Assembly: GCF_001570805.1 (NCBI RefSeq)
Contig: NZ_BCSJ01000003.1
Span: 310,001-374,000, forward strand
Direction of reading: 5' to 3'
From: Brevibacterium epidermidis NBRC 14811
GTDB lineage: Bacteria; Actinomycetota; Actinomycetes; Actinomycetales; Brevibacteriaceae
Length of the DNA: 64,000 nt
Positions 8,577 through 18,317 of this stretch are shown here, piece by piece; position 1 is the first letter of the stretch, and each line of letters opens with the position of its first letter. The notes beneath the pieces were generated by a model. It was not told the DNA's origin and did no database searches. It saw only the letters and a list, made by a program, of their open reading frames with translations. The position numbers and the translations under genes are program-made.

Positions 8577-9703
8577 TGTCGACACCGACGATCGATGGGG
8601 GCGCGCTCGCGGACGGGCACTGGCACGATTCCGCGCACAACCGCAAGGGATTCTTCACCGACACCTCGATCTGCATCGGCTGCAAAGCCTGCGAGGTTGC
8701 GTGCAAGGAGTGGAACAACAACCCTCAGGACGGCACCTTCGAACTGCTCGGCTCCTCCTACGACAACACTGGCAGCCTCGGTGCGAACACCTGGCGGCAC
8801 GTCGCGTTCATCGAACAGGATTCAGAACGCATCGAGCAGGCGCGGGAATCCGGACGCAAACTCGTCAACCTCGGCATGCCCACGATCCGCCCGCGCACCG
8901 ATGAGAACGCTGGTGCACAACCGTTGGACGGGGCTTTGGGAGCCGCTGCCGAGGGCCGGAACTCCGCCGGACTGCCGACGACTCCTGAACTGAACGTCGA
9001 CCTCTTGGCCCCCGGAGCCTTGGAGCCGACCGACCTGTCCGGCGTCGACACGACCCCTCCGGACACCGCTGACTTCCGGTGGCTGATGTCCTCTGACGTG
9101 TGCAAACACTGCACTCACGCCGGCTGCCTCGACGTCTGCCCGACCGGTGCGCTCTTCCGCACCGAATTCGACACCGTCGTCGTTCAGAACGACGTCTGCA
9201 ACGGCTGTGGCACCTGCGTGGCCGGCTGCCCCTTCGGCGTCATCGAACGCCGCGACGACGGCACGATCAACACCCCCACCGACCGCGATGACCGCAAAGC
9301 CGCGGACATGGACGTGCCGAACGCGGGCACAGCGAACAAGTGCACCCTCTGCTACGACCGCCTCGTCGAAGGTCAGGAACCCGCCTGCGCGCAGACCTGC
9401 CCGACCCAGTCGATCAAGTTCGGCGACCGTCAGGACATGGTCGACCAGGCACATGAGCGCGTGGCCGAACTCCACGCGAAGGGCCTGACCGAGGCCCGCC
9501 TGTACGGGGCGAACCCGAACGACGGGGTCGGCGGCACCGGATCCGTGTTCCTCCTCCTCGACGAACCCGAGGTCTACGGCCTGCCGCCCGACCCGCGGGT
9601 CGCGACGAAGGACCTGCCGAAGATGTACGCCAACGCCGGAATCGCGGCGCTGGGCATGGTCGCCGCCGCCGGACTCGCGTTCCTCGGGAGCCGCCGTTCA
9701 TGA
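8576..9703 (+). CDS. Formate dehydrogenase iron-sulfur (beta) subunit
   Basis: 375 residues with four cysteine clusters for [4Fe-4S] centres: CIGCKACEVACKEWN (~residue 33), CKHCTHAGCLDVCPTG (~180), CNGCGTCVAGCPFG and CTLCYDRL...ACAQTCP. It moves electrons from the catalytic subunit to the membrane partner. About 80 residues between the first and second clusters are linker-like. A C-terminal hydrophobic helix (GIAALGMVAAAGLAFLG) could anchor it to the membrane, with the clusters facing the cytoplasm. Starts within the fdhA stop and ends overlapping the next start by 4 bp, so the three genes form one translation-coupled operon. Confidence 0.93.
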   Translation: MSTPTIDGGALADGHWHDSAHNRKGFFTDTSICIGCKACEVACKEWNNNPQDGTFELLGSSYDNTGSLGANTWRHVAFIEQDSERIEQARESGRKLVNLGMPTIRPRTDENAGAQPLDGALGAAAEGRNSAGLPTTPELNVDLLAPGALEPTDLSGVDTTPPDTADFRWLMSSDVCKHCTHAGCLDVCPTGALFRTEFDTVVVQNDVCNGCGTCVAGCPFGVIERRDDGTINTPTDRDDRKAADMDVPNAGTANKCTLCYDRLVEGQEPACAQTCPTQSIKFGDRQDMVDQAHERVAELHAKGLTEARLYGANPNDGVGGTGSVFLLLDEPEVYGLPPDPRVATKDLPKMYANAGIAALGMVAAAGLAFLGSRRS

Positions 9704-10989
9704 GCACATCAGAATACGATTCCTACCGCCCACCCGAGCCCGAAGGCGGACGCAGAAAACGTCGCCGAGGCGGCCGTGGAGGTCCCGGCGGACCTGGCGG
9801 TTCCGGTGGTCGACGGGGCGGCGGGTGGAAGAACCGCGGAGCCGATGGCAACCGTGAGATGCCGATGGTCGAGGACGTCGAATTCACCTCGTATTACGGC
9901 CGACCGATCGTCAAGGCTCCACCGTGGGGCGACGAGATCGGTGCGTACCTGTTCCTCGGCGGTCTGGCCGGGGGCTCATCTCTGCTGGGCTTCGGCGCAC
10001 AACTGACCGACCGGCCCGGCATGCGCATCGCCTCCCGGATGACCGCGATCGCCGCGACCGGCATCGGCGGTGCCGCACTCGTGGCCGACCTCGGCCGGCC
10101 CGAACGGTTCCTCAACATGATGCGCGTGGTCAAAGTGTCGTCGCCGATGAGCTTGGGCACGTGGATCCTCTCGGGCTTCGGCGTCGGATCGGGTGTGACC
10201 TTCGCGATCGAACTCGACCGAATCACGGGTGAGAAGCTGCTGCCCCTGGGCCCGCTGCGCAAGGTGCTCCACGGTCTGGAGACGCCAGCCGCTGTTGAGT
10301 CCGCCTTCTTTGCCACACCGCTGGCCGCATATACCGCCGTGCTTCTGGGGGCGACGGCCGTTCCGACGTGGAACGCTGCCGGTCGCAATGGTCTGCCGTT
10401 TGTGTTCGTGTCCTCGGCTTCCATGGCCGCCGGAGGCGCCGCGATGGCATTGGCGCCGGTCGCCGAGACCGGACCGGCCAGGCTGCTCGCGCTCGCCGGG
10501 ACTGCCGGTGAGGCCTATGCGATGTCGGCGATGAAGAAGCGCATGCACCCGGCCGAGGTCGATCCGATGGACGACGGCGAACCCGGACACAAGCTCCACC
10601 GGGCCGAGAAGCTGCTCATCGCCGGAGCCGTCGGTGCCGCCGCCGTCGAGGTGGGGGCGCGCGTGTTCGCGAAGAAGCTGGGTGGGCGTAGCTCTGGCGG
10701 CTCAGCGAGTGCTTCAGGTGTGGCTGGCGCAGTTGCTGAGGCTGTCGGAAGTGCAGGCTCTGCTGGGGTAGCAAAGCGGAGCTGGAAGACGCGTGCTGTG
10801 CTGCGCGGACTGTCCGTCGTCTCCGGTGCGGCCTTGGCGGCCGCCTCGGCGTATACGCGCTTCGGAATGCTCGAGGCCGGCATCGAATCGACGAAGGACC
10901 CGCGTCACGTGGTCGAACCGCAGCGCGCTCGCCTCGAAGAGCGTCGCGCGGCGGGCATCACCGACGACTCCATCACCACCGGGCGGTAG
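9700..10989 (+). CDS. NrfD/PsrC-like membrane subunit of formate dehydrogenase
   Basis: 429 residues. After a strikingly Arg/Gly-rich cytoplasmic N-terminus (residues ~15-50, GGRRKRRRGGRGGPGGPGG) come several hydrophobic segments with NrfD hallmarks (GAYLFLGGLAGGSSLLG, ALVADLGRPERFLNMMRV, SPMSLGTWIL). NrfD proteins pass electrons between an iron-sulfur subunit and the quinone pool, so this is the likely quinone link of the complex. The region ~325-365 is Ser/Gly/Ala-rich. Last gene of the fdh operon. Confidence 0.88.
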   Translation: MSTSEYDSYRPPEPEGGRRKRRRGGRGGPGGPGGSGGRRGGGWKNRGADGNREMPMVEDVEFTSYYGRPIVKAPPWGDEIGAYLFLGGLAGGSSLLGFGAQLTDRPGMRIASRMTAIAATGIGGAALVADLGRPERFLNMMRVVKVSSPMSLGTWILSGFGVGSGVTFAIELDRITGEKLLPLGPLRKVLHGLETPAAVESAFFATPLAAYTAVLLGATAVPTWNAAGRNGLPFVFVSSASMAAGGAAMALAPVAETGPARLLALAGTAGEAYAMSAMKKRMHPAEVDPMDDGEPGHKLHRAEKLLIAGAVGAAAVEVGARVFAKKLGGRSSGGSASASGVAGAVAEAVGSAGSAGVAKRSWKTRAVLRGLSVVSGAALAAASAYTRFGMLEAGIESTKDPRHVVEPQRARLEERRAAGITDDSITTGR

Positions 10990-11079
10990 GCGCGCGGGCG
11001 GGACATCACCGCTAAGCGCGAGCGCCCCCACCGTGAGCACCCCTCACTGTTCGTGTTGCTGGGCGCCGGTAGTGCCAGC

Positions 11080-11097
11080 ACCCACTCGCGAGTGGGT
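11080..11097 (+). terminator. Palindrome after the formate dehydrogenase operon
   Basis: ACCCACT-CGCG-AGTGGGT followed by CTTCCT, 90 bp past the NrfD stop. The rest of the 316-bp gap (10990-11306) turns AT-rich towards its right end; TTGCAA near 11270 and TAGCGT near 11293 are weak promoter-like hexamers for the following small gene. Nothing else was recognised there. Confidence 0.5.
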
Positions 11098-11306
11098 CTT
11101 CCTACAGTTCCTATGGAACCCCTCGCCTTTAGTGCCAAAACACCTCGGTGCAACGGGGTGGTTTGTGAGGACCGATAAAGGATGCTCGATATCGTCGCGA
11201 AATTTCCCTCGGCGAACGCCGATTGGTCTCAAAAACAGCCTCACCAGGCACCTTATTCAGCAACAGTGCTTGCAAATTGAAGTGCGTCGGGTAGCGTGAG
11301 AGAACT

Positions 11307-11528
11307 ATGAAGAAGTTGCTTAAGGACCGCCAGAGCATCAAGCTCGGTGTGTTTGTGGCAATGGCCTTCCCGTTGATCTACTTCGGGATGAATTTCCTCG
11401 GTTGGAGCAATGAGATGTTCAACTGGTGGCAGACACTCCTGGCCGGTCTCTTCACCGGTGCCTTCTTCTGGTTCTTCACGTCCAGCTTCCGCCAGTTCCG
11501 CGACGAGGACGTCACCCCGCGCCGATAG
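11307..11528 (+). CDS. Small membrane protein, unknown function
   Basis: 73 residues with two hydrophobic segments (LGVFVAMAFPLIYFGMNFLGW and WWQTLLAGLFTGAFFWFFTSSF), a basic N-terminus and an acidic/basic C-terminal tail. Both termini are probably cytoplasmic. No family recognised. It converges on selD with 6 bp between stop codons. Confidence 0.65.
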   Translation: MKKLLKDRQSIKLGVFVAMAFPLIYFGMNFLGWSNEMFNWWQTLLAGLFTGAFFWFFTSSFRQFRDEDVTPRR

Positions 11529-11534
11529 TGCCCC

Positions 11535-12521
11535 TCACCGCACGTGCACGCCTGAGCCGGCGACGATCTCGCCGATAACGGGGTGACCAGGCAGTTCGCC
11601 CACGACCAGCAGTCCACCCGACGTCTGCGCATCGGCCAGGAGCAGCAGGTCGTCCTCACTTACCGAATCATCGGCAGTAAGGTTCGGCCGCACCCAGTCG
11701 AGGTTGCGCCGGGTCCCACCGGAGACATATCCGGCAGCGATCGACTCATCGACTCCGTCGAGGCGGGGCACCGCAGCCGCATCGATGACCGCTCCGACTC
11801 CGGAGGCCCGTGCCATCTTGAACAGGTGCCCGAGCAGGCCGAAACCGGTGACGTCCGTGGCTGCCCGCACGCCTGCAGCCACAGCCGCCCGTGAGGCCTC
11901 GGCGTTGAGCGCGGTCATCGTGGCGATCGCCTCGTCGAAGGTCTCACCGGTGACTTTGTGTCGGTTGTTGAGGATCCCCACCCCGATCGGCTTCGTCAAT
12001 GTCAGCGGCAGACCCGCCTCGGCGGAATCATTGCGCATGAGCTCATCCGGGTGGGCCACGCCCGTCACGGCCATCCCGTACTTCGGCTCGGGATCGTCGA
12101 TCGAATGACCGCCGGCGACGGGGCAGTTCGCCTGCGCCGCAACATCGAGCCCGCCGCGCAGAACCTCGGTGAGCAGCTCCATCGGCAGCTTCTCCCGCGG
12201 CCATCCGACGAGGTTGATCGCCGTGACCGGGGTCCCGCCCATCGCGTAGATGTCGGACAGGGCATTGGCCGCGGCGATGCGCCCCCAGTCGTAGGCATTG
12301 TCGATGACAGGGGTGAAGAAGTCCGCCGTCGAGAGCACCGCGAGGTCGTCTCGGACCCGCACCGCCGAGGCATCATCGCCGTCGTCGAGGCCGACGAGGA
12401 CATCGGGACCGGACTGACCGACCAACCCGCGCACCGCATCCTCGAGCTCGCCGGGGGGAATCTTGCAGGCGCATCCTCCACCGTGGGCGAACGAGGTCAG
12501 ACGGTCCTGAATCGCAGTCAT
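11535..12521 (-). CDS. selD: Selenide, water dikinase (selenophosphate synthetase)
   Basis: 328 residues, family length. Makes selenophosphate from selenide and ATP, the selenium donor for SelA. The N-terminus carries the catalytic pair as GGGCACK with Cys17 and Lys20, the same numbering as the E. coli enzyme. ATP/Mg sites: GLDDGDDASAV, STADFFTPVIDNAYDWG, ANALSDIYAMGGTP, AGGHSIDDPEPKYG, TDVTGFGLLGH and AQTSGGLL. The cysteine (not selenocysteine) form is present, so synthesis does not depend on itself. Transcribed opposite to the fdh operon and to selAB. Confidence 0.96.
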   Translation of the reverse strand: MTAIQDRLTSFAHGGGCACKIPPGELEDAVRGLVGQSGPDVLVGLDDGDDASAVRVRDDLAVLSTADFFTPVIDNAYDWGRIAAANALSDIYAMGGTPVTAINLVGWPREKLPMELLTEVLRGGLDVAAQANCPVAGGHSIDDPEPKYGMAVTGVAHPDELMRNDSAEAGLPLTLTKPIGVGILNNRHKVTGETFDEAIATMTALNAEASRAAVAAGVRAATDVTGFGLLGHLFKMARASGVGAVIDAAAVPRLDGVDESIAAGYVSGGTRRNLDWVRPNLTADDSVSEDDLLLLADAQTSGGLLVVGELPGHPVIGEIVAGSGVHVR

Positions 12522-12632
12522 ACTGCGAGACTAACACCGGCGGTCAAGGCCGTCGGCGGACGCCCGATTCCATTCTGTCACCGAGGCGACCGTGCACCTC
12601 CGTACGGGCGCACGGCCGGTCGTTCGCCCGGG

Positions 12633-15600
12633 TCAGTGCCTCCCCGCCGGACGGCCGGCCCGCCGCGCGCGGGCCGCGCGGACGGCGATGATTCCGCCGA
12701 TGACCAGCAACGCGCCGAGCAGTGCGGTGAGCAGAACCGGTCCGCCGGTGCGTGGCAGATCCCCACCCCCGTCGGACGATCCGCCCCCGTCGGACGATCC
12801 GTCCACGTTTGCGCCGCTTCCTGACGAGGCACTCGAAGAGGCATTCGACGAGGCTCCGGCCGAACCGCTTCCCGCCGAGGAATCCTCATCGGCACCGGCC
12901 GAGGCCTTGGTCGAGGCGCCGTCATCGTCCGACCCCTCCGATGAGCCGTCCTCGCCTCCCGTGGAGGAAGCGTCGGAGCCGTCCTCAGCTCCCGCACTGT
13001 CGGCGGATCCGCCGCTGTCGGCCGATCCGTCGTCATCGCCGGGACCCGGAGGCGGTTCTTCCCCCGCGACCTCGACGGTGGCCTTCGCAGTCTTGCCGTT
13101 GACGGTGACCTCGAGGACCGCGGTTCCCGGGTTCTCCGCGGTGATCTGACCCGTCGCCGGGTTGACGCGGACGACGTCGGAGGCCGCCTCGGGGACCCCT
13201 GATTTCACTGACTGGGCACTGACCTTCGCACCCGTCGCCTGCTGCATGTCCACCTCGGCGCCGGAATCGACCACGACACCGTCGCCGCCCCATTGGGCGG
13301 TCGCCGGCCACCCGACGGGAACGGTGCGCTCACCCTGTGTGAAGGACGCCGCGACGTCCGCGGACTGGCCCGGGGCCAGGGAGCCGGGTGCCTCGAGTGA
13401 GATCGAATCGACGCGCGGCTTCGTCTCCGCGGCCAGCCAGCCGACCCTATCGGCTGTGGTCGGATCGTCCCCGACGTCGCCGACGCCGGGATCGATGCCG
13501 AGCATCGTCCACCCGGTGAATCCGCCGGTCGCCGGGGTGCCGGCCGGATCCTTCCCGGAATTGCCGTTGATCAGGTAGCTCACGCCCTCCATCGCGGACC
13601 CGTGGAATGCTCCTACGTGGCCGTTGATCACGGCCGCGGACTTCCCGCTGTCCTTGCGGAACTCTCCGAGCTTCTTCTCGAGTTCCGCGGCCTCCCGTCG
13701 GTCCCCGAGCTGGCTCGTCTCCGACGGCAGCGGATCCTGCGGGGGATGGTGGAAGAACACGGTGATGCCGGTCAGCTCGTCACGTTCGGCCACCTCGTCG
13801 AGGGCGTCTTCGAGCATGTTCAACTGCGAATCATCGCTGCCGTTGAGGGTCCCGTCCGAGGAATTCAGGGTCACGATCTTCGTCCGCCCCACGGTGTGCT
13901 CGCCCGTCGGGGAACCGAATGCGGCCTCGAAGTTGTCGATCTCCCCACCCATGATCTCGTGGTTGCCAGGCACGTAGATGTAGGGGATCGACTCATCCCA
14001 CTCCTCGTCGATGATCGTCTTCGCCAGGTCGAAATCCTCCTGAGAGGCCTCGTCGACGAGGTCGCCGTTGATGACGAGCAGATCCGGCTTTGCGGCACGG
14101 ATCTCCTTGAGCGTCCGCCTGGCACCCTTGACAGCTTCGGAATCCGGGTCGGTGGCGACGAACTGGGCGTCGCTCATCACGGCGATGTTCTGCGGACGGT
14201 CAGCGACGGTCCCGGTCGTCAGCAGCGCCGGATCATGCCGCGCCGAGGTGGCCGGATCGTCGGTCTCAGGCGTGGAGATCGCCTGGAGGTCGGAGATCGA
14301 AATGTCCCCCTTGTACTTCTCGGCAGACCGGGTCTCCATCATCCGGATTCGTTCGAGGGTGAGCGGTTGGGAGAGCCCCTCGGGGACGGTGAAGCGGACC
14401 TTCTGCCACCCGTCGAAGGTGATGTGGTCGCCGTCGATGTTCGTCACTGTGCCGTCGGGAGTGCTCACCTGCAGCCTCGGCCAGGCCCCGGTGCCGTCGC
14501 CGCGGACCATCATCTCGAACGCCACCGTGTTGCCTTCCAGCTTCACCGGCTCCTTCGGGATGAGGTAGTAGCCGCGCGTCGCCGAGGAGGTGGAGAAGTC
14601 ATATGTGAGATCGATGCTCGGCTTGCCATCAGGGCTGGGCTCACCTGCGGTGAATGAGCCGGTGGCCCGATCGTGGCCGTCGGTGAACGCCGAGGTGTCG
14701 GAGAAGTCGAGGACCTCGGTCGTTTCGGTGCCGACGGTCACCGGGATCGTCGTTGTCACGTCTCCGACGGTGAGCTTCACGTTCCCGGACGTCGGTTCGT
14801 CGTCGCGGGAGTCCTTGCCTTTCCCAGCCGTCGACGAATCGGCGGAGACGACGAGTTCGCCGAGTCCGTCGGTGTCGACCGTCAGCCCTTCGTCGGCGTC
14901 GACGTCGATGTCGCCGGTTTCGATGAGAGAACGCCTGCCCTCGGAGTCGAAGCCGGTCAGGGACACCGTCTGCGAGTCCTGGGCGTCCTCGAGGTTGATG
15001 CTCCGCGCGCTCGGCCAGAGTCCGACCGGTTCGCCGAGCACATCGAGGTCCTGTCGCGCGGTGTGCCCGTCGACGGCATAGCTCACGCGACCCTTGCCGG
15101 TGGTCTCACCGGTCACGCGGGCGTTCGACTCATCGGAGTCGGCGAGCTTCACTCCGCCGTCGGCGGAGAACGTTCCGGAGGAGGCGATCGGTTCGAGATT
15201 CTTACCGAGCCCGGTACCCCTCATCGATCGGCTCAGCCCCTTGAGCACGGTGGTCTGTCCGTCGAGTTCGGGTTCGATCTGCGCATCGGCCAGCTGCTCT
15301 GCGGGGGCGTCTGAGTAGAAGACGAGGGCATTGGCGACGGTGCGCTGCTTACCGTCGGACGGGTCGTTCTGCAGTGCCGGAGCATCTGCGCCGGCTGTGC
15401 GGGCGAGCATCGTCGTCGACCCGCCGCCGTCGAGGTTGACCGCGTTGTAGGCGCCGATGTCAGCGAAGAACTCGCCCATGTCCTCGAGACTCATGCCTCC
15501 CGAGGACTCGCTGCGTCCGTCGATGGTGGTGACGAACAGCTCCGAACCGTCCTTGCTGATGCCCACCGCGGTGCGCGGGTGTTCGGTGTCTTCGAGGTCG

Positions 15601-16580
15601 CCGGCGGGGAGGTCGGGAACCGAGCCGTCGGCCAGGATCTGGTGGCTGCCCGCGATCCCCATGTCGACATCCTCGCTCGGTCCGATCTCGACATCGACGT
15701 CGTCGCCGACTTCGAGTTCCGACAGCGTCTTCGCCCCGGCATCGCGGCCGAGTAGGACCTGTCCGTCTGCCGGGATTTCCGGGTCGCCCGCTTCGTCCAC
15801 CATGCCCGAGGTTTCGGTGACCTTTCCGTCGACGACAGTGACGCGGGCGACCTCGGCGGCTATGTCATCGGGGCCGCCGACCGGACGGTCGAGCGTATGG
15901 TCTCCCCACGCCTCGTTGTACACACCGATGGTGTCGGGACTCAGCTCCGGGTTGTTCAATCCGCCGAGTTCCGTCTCCTGCCCGTCATGGGTCAGCGTTC
16001 CCGCCGCGGAGAGCATCGACACGGCTGCCTTCTTGTCCTCGAGCGTGAGCGCCGGTTTGGCCTCCTTCGAGCCGATGCGCATTCCCTCCCGAGACACCGA
16101 GGTGTAGATCGGTGCCCACGACTGGTTGATGTCGAAGAACGTGCCGTTGACGGCGGCCACGGCCTTCTTCCCCTCGGGTCCGCCCGCCATGATCTCGCTG
16201 GTGGTACCGGCGCCGGCGACCTTTCCCGTGTCGCGGACGTCCATCGACAGGGAGTCCGTGGTGAGGTCCGCGGTGAGCACATTGCCGTTGTTCCACCCTC
16301 CGTCCTCGAGACGGGAGAAGTTCGTCAGGTCGAGTCCCGGAGCCACGCGTTTGGTTTCGACGTCGCGCAGTGCCGACCCGTCCCTGCCGAGGTCGTCATC
16401 ACTCTGCGGTGCCGCATAGGCCGGCGTTGAGGCGGGACCCGGAAGACTGGGAAGCGATCCGGTGGGTGCGATAGGGGCAGCGAGGACCGCCAGTGTGGCG
16501 AGGATGGCGGGGATGAAAAGTCGCGCTCCGGCGGGATGGGATCGGCGGTGTGACCAGGCAGGATGAAGCGAAGAGGGCAT
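12633..16580 (-). CDS. LPxTG-anchored phosphodiester glycosidase / metallophosphatase surface protein
   Basis: 1315 residues. An N-terminal signal peptide (LFIPAILATLAVLAAPIAP) leads into a phosphodiester glycosidase (NAGPA/DUF2233) domain at roughly residues 130-430 (AVNGTFFDI, VNLDGGGSTTM). A central beta-rich region follows, then a calcineurin-like metallophosphatase at ~780-1020: SDAQF, VINGDLVDE, VPGNHEI, FFHHPPQD, VINGHVGAFH. In the first metal motif the usual D-x-H is D-A-Q. A bacterial Ig-like segment, a long Ser/Gly/Asp linker and the sortase signal LPRTG plus TM helix and basic tail finish the protein. It should be covalently fixed to peptidoglycan and cleave sugar-phosphodiester and phosphoester bonds outside the cell; substrate unknown. 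It lies between selD and tRNA-Sec without obvious link to selenium. Confidence 0.88.
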   Translation of the reverse strand: MPSSLHPAWSHRRSHPAGARLFIPAILATLAVLAAPIAPTGSLPSLPGPASTPAYAAPQSDDDLGRDGSALRDVETKRVAPGLDLTNFSRLEDGGWNNGNVLTADLTTDSLSMDVRDTGKVAGAGTTSEIMAGGPEGKKAVAAVNGTFFDINQSWAPIYTSVSREGMRIGSKEAKPALTLEDKKAAVSMLSAAGTLTHDGQETELGGLNNPELSPDTIGVYNEAWGDHTLDRPVGGPDDIAAEVARVTVVDGKVTETSGMVDEAGDPEIPADGQVLLGRDAGAKTLSELEVGDDVDVEIGPSEDVDMGIAGSHQILADGSVPDLPAGDLEDTEHPRTAVGISKDGSELFVTTIDGRSESSGGMSLEDMGEFFADIGAYNAVNLDGGGSTTMLARTAGADAPALQNDPSDGKQRTVANALVFYSDAPAEQLADAQIEPELDGQTTVLKGLSRSMRGTGLGKNLEPIASSGTFSADGGVKLADSDESNARVTGETTGKGRVSYAVDGHTARQDLDVLGEPVGLWPSARSINLEDAQDSQTVSLTGFDSEGRRSLIETGDIDVDADEGLTVDTDGLGELVVSADSSTAGKGKDSRDDEPTSGNVKLTVGDVTTTIPVTVGTETTEVLDFSDTSAFTDGHDRATGSFTAGEPSPDGKPSIDLTYDFSTSSATRGYYLIPKEPVKLEGNTVAFEMMVRGDGTGAWPRLQVSTPDGTVTNIDGDHITFDGWQKVRFTVPEGLSQPLTLERIRMMETRSAEKYKGDISISDLQAISTPETDDPATSARHDPALLTTGTVADRPQNIAVMSDAQFVATDPDSEAVKGARRTLKEIRAAKPDLLVINGDLVDEASQEDFDLAKTIIDEEWDESIPYIYVPGNHEIMGGEIDNFEAAFGSPTGEHTVGRTKIVTLNSSDGTLNGSDDSQLNMLEDALDEVAERDELTGITVFFHHPPQDPLPSETSQLGDRREAAELEKKLGEFRKDSGKSAAVINGHVGAFHGSAMEGVSYLINGNSGKDPAGTPATGGFTGWTMLGIDPGVGDVGDDPTTADRVGWLAAETKPRVDSISLEAPGSLAPGQSADVAASFTQGERTVPVGWPATAQWGGDGVVVDSGAEVDMQQATGAKVSAQSVKSGVPEAASDVVRVNPATGQITAENPGTAVLEVTVNGKTAKATVEVAGEEPPPGPGDDDGSADSGGSADSAGAEDGSDASSTGGEDGSSEGSDDDGASTKASAGADEDSSAGSGSAGASSNASSSASSGSGANVDGSSDGGGSSDGGGDLPRTGGPVLLTALLGALLVIGGIIAVRAARARRAGRPAGRH

Positions 16581-16779
16581 GACGACCTTCGAGCGGTGAT
16601 GGCTGGGAACCTTGTCACCTTAAGCCGCGCTCGGAGAAGCCTGAGCGAATGGTGAGTGAACTCGGTCGGAAGATCGGTACCGGCGCGCTCGATACTGGTT
16701 CGTTTGGTCAAACGAGCGCCGCCCCGGCCGCATCGGCCCTTCGCTTCACCTCGCTCACACCCGCGATAGGATTCCTTAT

Positions 16780-16874
16780 GGAGGCGTCCGTGTCCTGGTG
16801 GGCGCCCTGGTCTTCAAAACCAGTGAGACCGAGTATCTCGGTCTGGCGGGTTCGATTCCCGTCCGCCTCCGCCA
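16780..16874 (+). tRNA. selC: tRNA-Sec (anticodon UCA)
   Basis: 95 nt with encoded CCA. Acceptor GGAGGCG (16780-16786) pairs with CGCCTCC (16864-16870); an eighth opposed position is U-C. Anticodon stem CTGGT/ACCAG with loop CTTCAAA puts TCA at 16814-16816. A long variable arm (AGACCGAG-TAT-CTCGGTCT) and T-stem GCGGG/CCCGT with a basal G-U pair, as in E. coli selC, are specific to tRNA-Sec. Its UCA anticodon reads the UGA of fdhA. selA starts 64 bp downstream on the same strand. Confidence 0.97.
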
Positions 16875-16937
16875 ACCGTTTCGCGGTCCCGCCGACTCAG
16901 CGGCCCCGCCGTGACCCCGCATCGAGGAGGAGGTCAG

Positions 16938-18317
16938 ATGGTCGAGTCCGACCCGCGCCGGTCCATTCCGCGCACGGATCATCTCCTCGCCCTGCCCGAG
17001 GTCATCGCCGCAGGTGAGCGCCTCAACCAGGCGACCATCAAGGCGATCATCTCCGAGGTGCAGACCGCGGCCCGAGCCGGTGAGATCCCTGTCGCTGAGG
17101 TGGCCCCCACCATTGTCTCCTCGCTCGCTTCCCGTTCGGCCTCCTCCCTGACCCCGGTGCTCAACGCCACCGGCATCCTCGTCCACACGAACCTCGGCCG
17201 GGCACCGCTCTCACCTGCGGCGACACAGGCCATCACCGAGGCGGCCGGCTACGTCGACGTCGAAATGGACCTCGGCACCGGCAAACGCAGCAAGCGGGGG
17301 ACCGGAGCGAAAGCCGCCCTGCTGCGGGCCTGCCCGGCGGCCGAGGACGCCCTTGTCGTCAACAACGGAGCCGCCGCCCTGCTGCTGGCTGTCACTGCAC
17401 TGCGCGGCCGCGGCAGTTCCGGCACCGCGGCCTCGGCGAATATCGATCCTGTGCGGAAATCAGCATCCCCCACCGCCGAGCCCGGCGAGATCATCATCAG
17501 CCGCGGCGAACTCATCGAAATCGGCGCCGGATTCCGCCTCACCGACCTCATGACGACGACCGGCGCCAGGCTGCGCGAGGTCGGCACGACGAACCGCACC
17601 CACCTGGCCGACTACGCCGAGGCCATCAACGACGACACGTCCTGCCTGCTCAAGGTGCATACGAGCAACTTCCGCGTCGAAGGATTCACCTCCTCCGTCG
17701 AGGTCGCCGAACTTTGCACACTCGCCGACGAACACGAGCTGCCGCTCCTAGTCGACCTTGGCTCCGGACTCTTCACCCCCGACCCGGCTCTGCCCGACGA
17801 ACCCGACATCGACACCGCCCTGCGCGCCGGCGCCGACCTCGTCATCGTCTCCGGCGACAAACTCCTCGGCGGCCCGCAGGCCGGCCTCATCCTCGGCCGC
17901 ACCGAAGCAGTGCAGACACTGGCCAAACACCCCCTGGCCAGAGCGCTGCGCACGGACAAACTCACCCTCGCCGCACTCGAAGCCACGATCACGCACACGG
18001 CGAACCCGATCCACGACGCCCTCCACATCGACCCGGACCGTCTGCGCGAACGCACCGAAACCCTCGCCGAGGCGGTCGGTGCCACGATCGTCGAACACGA
18101 CGGACGAGTCGGCGGAGGGGGAGCTCCCGGCGTGCCCCTGCCCGGCTGGGCAGTCGAACTTCCCGAAGCCTGTGCCGCGCCGCTGCGCCGCGGCGATCCT
18201 GCGATCGTCGCCCGAGTCCACCGGGGACGATGCTTGGTCGACCTGCGTTGCGTACCCGATAGCGAAGACAACCGCATCGCTACCGCCATCAAGCGAGTCC
18301 GTGCTGACAATGCCTGA
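16938..18317 (+). CDS. selA: L-seryl-tRNA(Sec) selenium transferase
   Basis: 459 residues. PLP enzyme that converts Ser-tRNA-Sec to Sec-tRNA-Sec using selenophosphate. ATG 16938 is chosen because GAGGAGG lies 7 nt upstream; an earlier GTG at 16911 sits before that site. Motifs: PVLNATGILVHTNLGRAPL, the GxGxKR-like MDLGTGKRSKRGTGAKAALL, VNNGAAALLL, and the PLP-lysine segment SGDKLLGGPQAGLILG. Overlaps selB by 8 bp, consistent with translational coupling, and follows tRNA-Sec. Confidence 0.97.
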   Translation: MVESDPRRSIPRTDHLLALPEVIAAGERLNQATIKAIISEVQTAARAGEIPVAEVAPTIVSSLASRSASSLTPVLNATGILVHTNLGRAPLSPAATQAITEAAGYVDVEMDLGTGKRSKRGTGAKAALLRACPAAEDALVVNNGAAALLLAVTALRGRGSSGTAASANIDPVRKSASPTAEPGEIIISRGELIEIGAGFRLTDLMTTTGARLREVGTTNRTHLADYAEAINDDTSCLLKVHTSNFRVEGFTSSVEVAELCTLADEHELPLLVDLGSGLFTPDPALPDEPDIDTALRAGADLVIVSGDKLLGGPQAGLILGRTEAVQTLAKHPLARALRTDKLTLAALEATITHTANPIHDALHIDPDRLRERTETLAEAVGATIVEHDGRVGGGGAPGVPLPGWAVELPEACAAPLRRGDPAIVARVHRGRCLVDLRCVPDSEDNRIATAIKRVRADNA